From: an uncultured Oscillospiraceae bacterium
GTDB taxonomy: Bacteria > Bacillota > Clostridia > Oscillospirales > Oscillospiraceae
Reading direction: 5' to 3'
Assembly: GCA_900754515.1 (NCBI GenBank)
Contig: CAAEDD010000102.1
Location: forward strand, 1-22,784
DNA: 22,784 nucleotides
Shown here: piece by piece, positions 22,182 to 22,784 of the stretch
Layout: each line of letters begins with the position of its first letter
Position numbering within the stretch: the stretch's first letter is position 1
Translations under genes and position numbers: made by a program
Notes under the pieces: generated by a model
The model's input: the letters and a program-made list of their open reading frames with translations, nothing else
The model's database searches: none
Told to the model about the DNA's origin: nothing

Positions 22182-22784
22182 GCCTTACCCGTCTTGCCCT
22201 GGCATTTGCCGCTCCCATACCGGATATTGAGAGCTTCCAGCGTTACCTGTTTATAGGCCCCCACCCGGACGACATTGAGATAGGTGCCGGCGCCACGGCG
22301 GCAAAGCTCATCTCAATGGGGAAAAAGGTCTGTTTTCTCATATGCACCGACGGTCGCTACGGAGACTCTCTGGCTCCTGATGGACTTAGCCGTGAAGATC
22401 TGGTAGCGCTCAGGAAAAAGGAGAGCTTGGGATCCGCCGCTGCCCTGGGAGTGAAGGACGTGCGTTTTCTTGGTCTTTCCGACGGCGGCTTTTATGACGA
22501 TGTGGAACTGCTGGAAGGCATTGCCGCAGTCATGGGAGATTTCCAGCCCGACTGTGTCTTTGCCCCCGATCCATGGGTCAGCAGCGAGTGCCATGTGGAT
22601 CATCTGCGCTGCGGCCAGGCCGCCAGGCAGCTCAGCTGCTTCGCCCCCTACGCCGGGATAATGGAGCGGCTGGGCTCCTCCAGCGCTCCGGTGAAGGCTC
22701 TGTGCTATTACATGACTGCAAAACCCACAGCCTATGTAAAGACAAAGGGCTTTACCGATGTCCAAATGAGAGCCATTTTTGACT
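22178..22784 (+). CDS. PIG-L/LmbE-type zinc deacetylase, 3'-truncated
   Basis: The first 202 residues of a cytoplasmic zinc-dependent N-deacetylase of the PIG-L (PF02585) family; the frame is still open at the right edge. Zinc site: PHPDD (H29, D31, D32) in FIGPHPDDIEIGAGATAA, and the late histidine H142 in ECHVDHLRCG. Other family features are CTDGRYGD, RKKESLGSAAALGV and LGLSDGGFYDD. Members deacetylate N-acetylglucosamine conjugates (GlcNAc-PI, mycothiol or bacillithiol precursors, chitobiose-like sugars). About 20 residues precede the core beta strand, without a signal peptide. The ATG overlaps the symporter stop as ATGA, so an imported N-acetyl sugar is a natural substrate guess (inference). 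Confidence 0.9.
   Translation, partial: MSLTRLALAFAAPIPDIESFQRYLFIGPHPDDIEIGAGATAAKLISMGKKVCFLICTDGRYGDSLAPDGLSREDLVALRKKESLGSAAALGVKDVRFLGLSDGGFYDDVELLEGIAAVMGDFQPDCVFAPDPWVSSECHVDHLRCGQAARQLSCFAPYAGIMERLGSSSAPVKALCYYMTAKPTAYVKTKGFTDVQMRAIFD

Overview
The window looks like chromosomal DNA from a GC-rich Firmicute of the Clostridia, probably an Oscillospiraceae-like anaerobe. This is inferred from strong AGGAGG-type ribosome sites, sigma-A-like promoters, lipoprotein signal peptides, a YesM/YesN-type two-component pair, an HxlR regulator and an iron-type alcohol dehydrogenase. No genus can be fixed from the sequence alone. I saw no rRNA, tRNA, CRISPR array, insertion sequence or phage gene.

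Left part, plus strand (1-3428): the end of an arsenic-resistance unit (5'-truncated ArsP-type permease, a small CxxC redox protein, a thioredoxin-type arsenate reductase). It is followed by an iron-containing alcohol dehydrogenase with its own promoter and a clear terminator, then a monocistronic HxlR regulator with a near-consensus promoter. A hairpin terminator separates these from the genes converging from the right.

Central part, minus strand (19581 down to 3489): this is the core of the window. Read in transcription order it holds a family 4 glycosyltransferase; ABC transporter 2 (lipoprotein binding protein, fused double-domain permease, ATPase); a strong terminator; a three-gene sensory unit (a lone binding lipoprotein, a YesM-like histidine kinase, a YesN-like AraC-type response regulator); and ABC transporter 1 (lipoprotein binding protein, ATPase, fused permease). 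Transporter 1 runs on into a HAD phosphatase and a large ROK-like sugar-kinase protein. Both transporters belong to the family usually labelled Fe(III) ABC transporters. The phosphatase, the sugar kinase and a binding-protein-linked sensor suggest instead an organic phosphate such as a sugar phosphate or phosphonate; that is inference. The sensory unit probably reads the substrate outside the cell and activates transporter 1, whose promoter has a consensus -10, no good -35, and a CAGAAT direct repeat at 20-bp spacing.

Right part, plus strand (19758 to the end): a divergent promoter region starts a tightly packed operon of a glyoxalase I-like VOC protein, a nicotinamidase-like cysteine hydrolase, a GPH-type cation:sugar symporter and a PIG-L/LmbE-type zinc deacetylase cut by the window edge. 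The last three genes are joined by zero-gap or overlapping stop/start codons, which suggests import followed by hydrolysis of an N-acylated compound.
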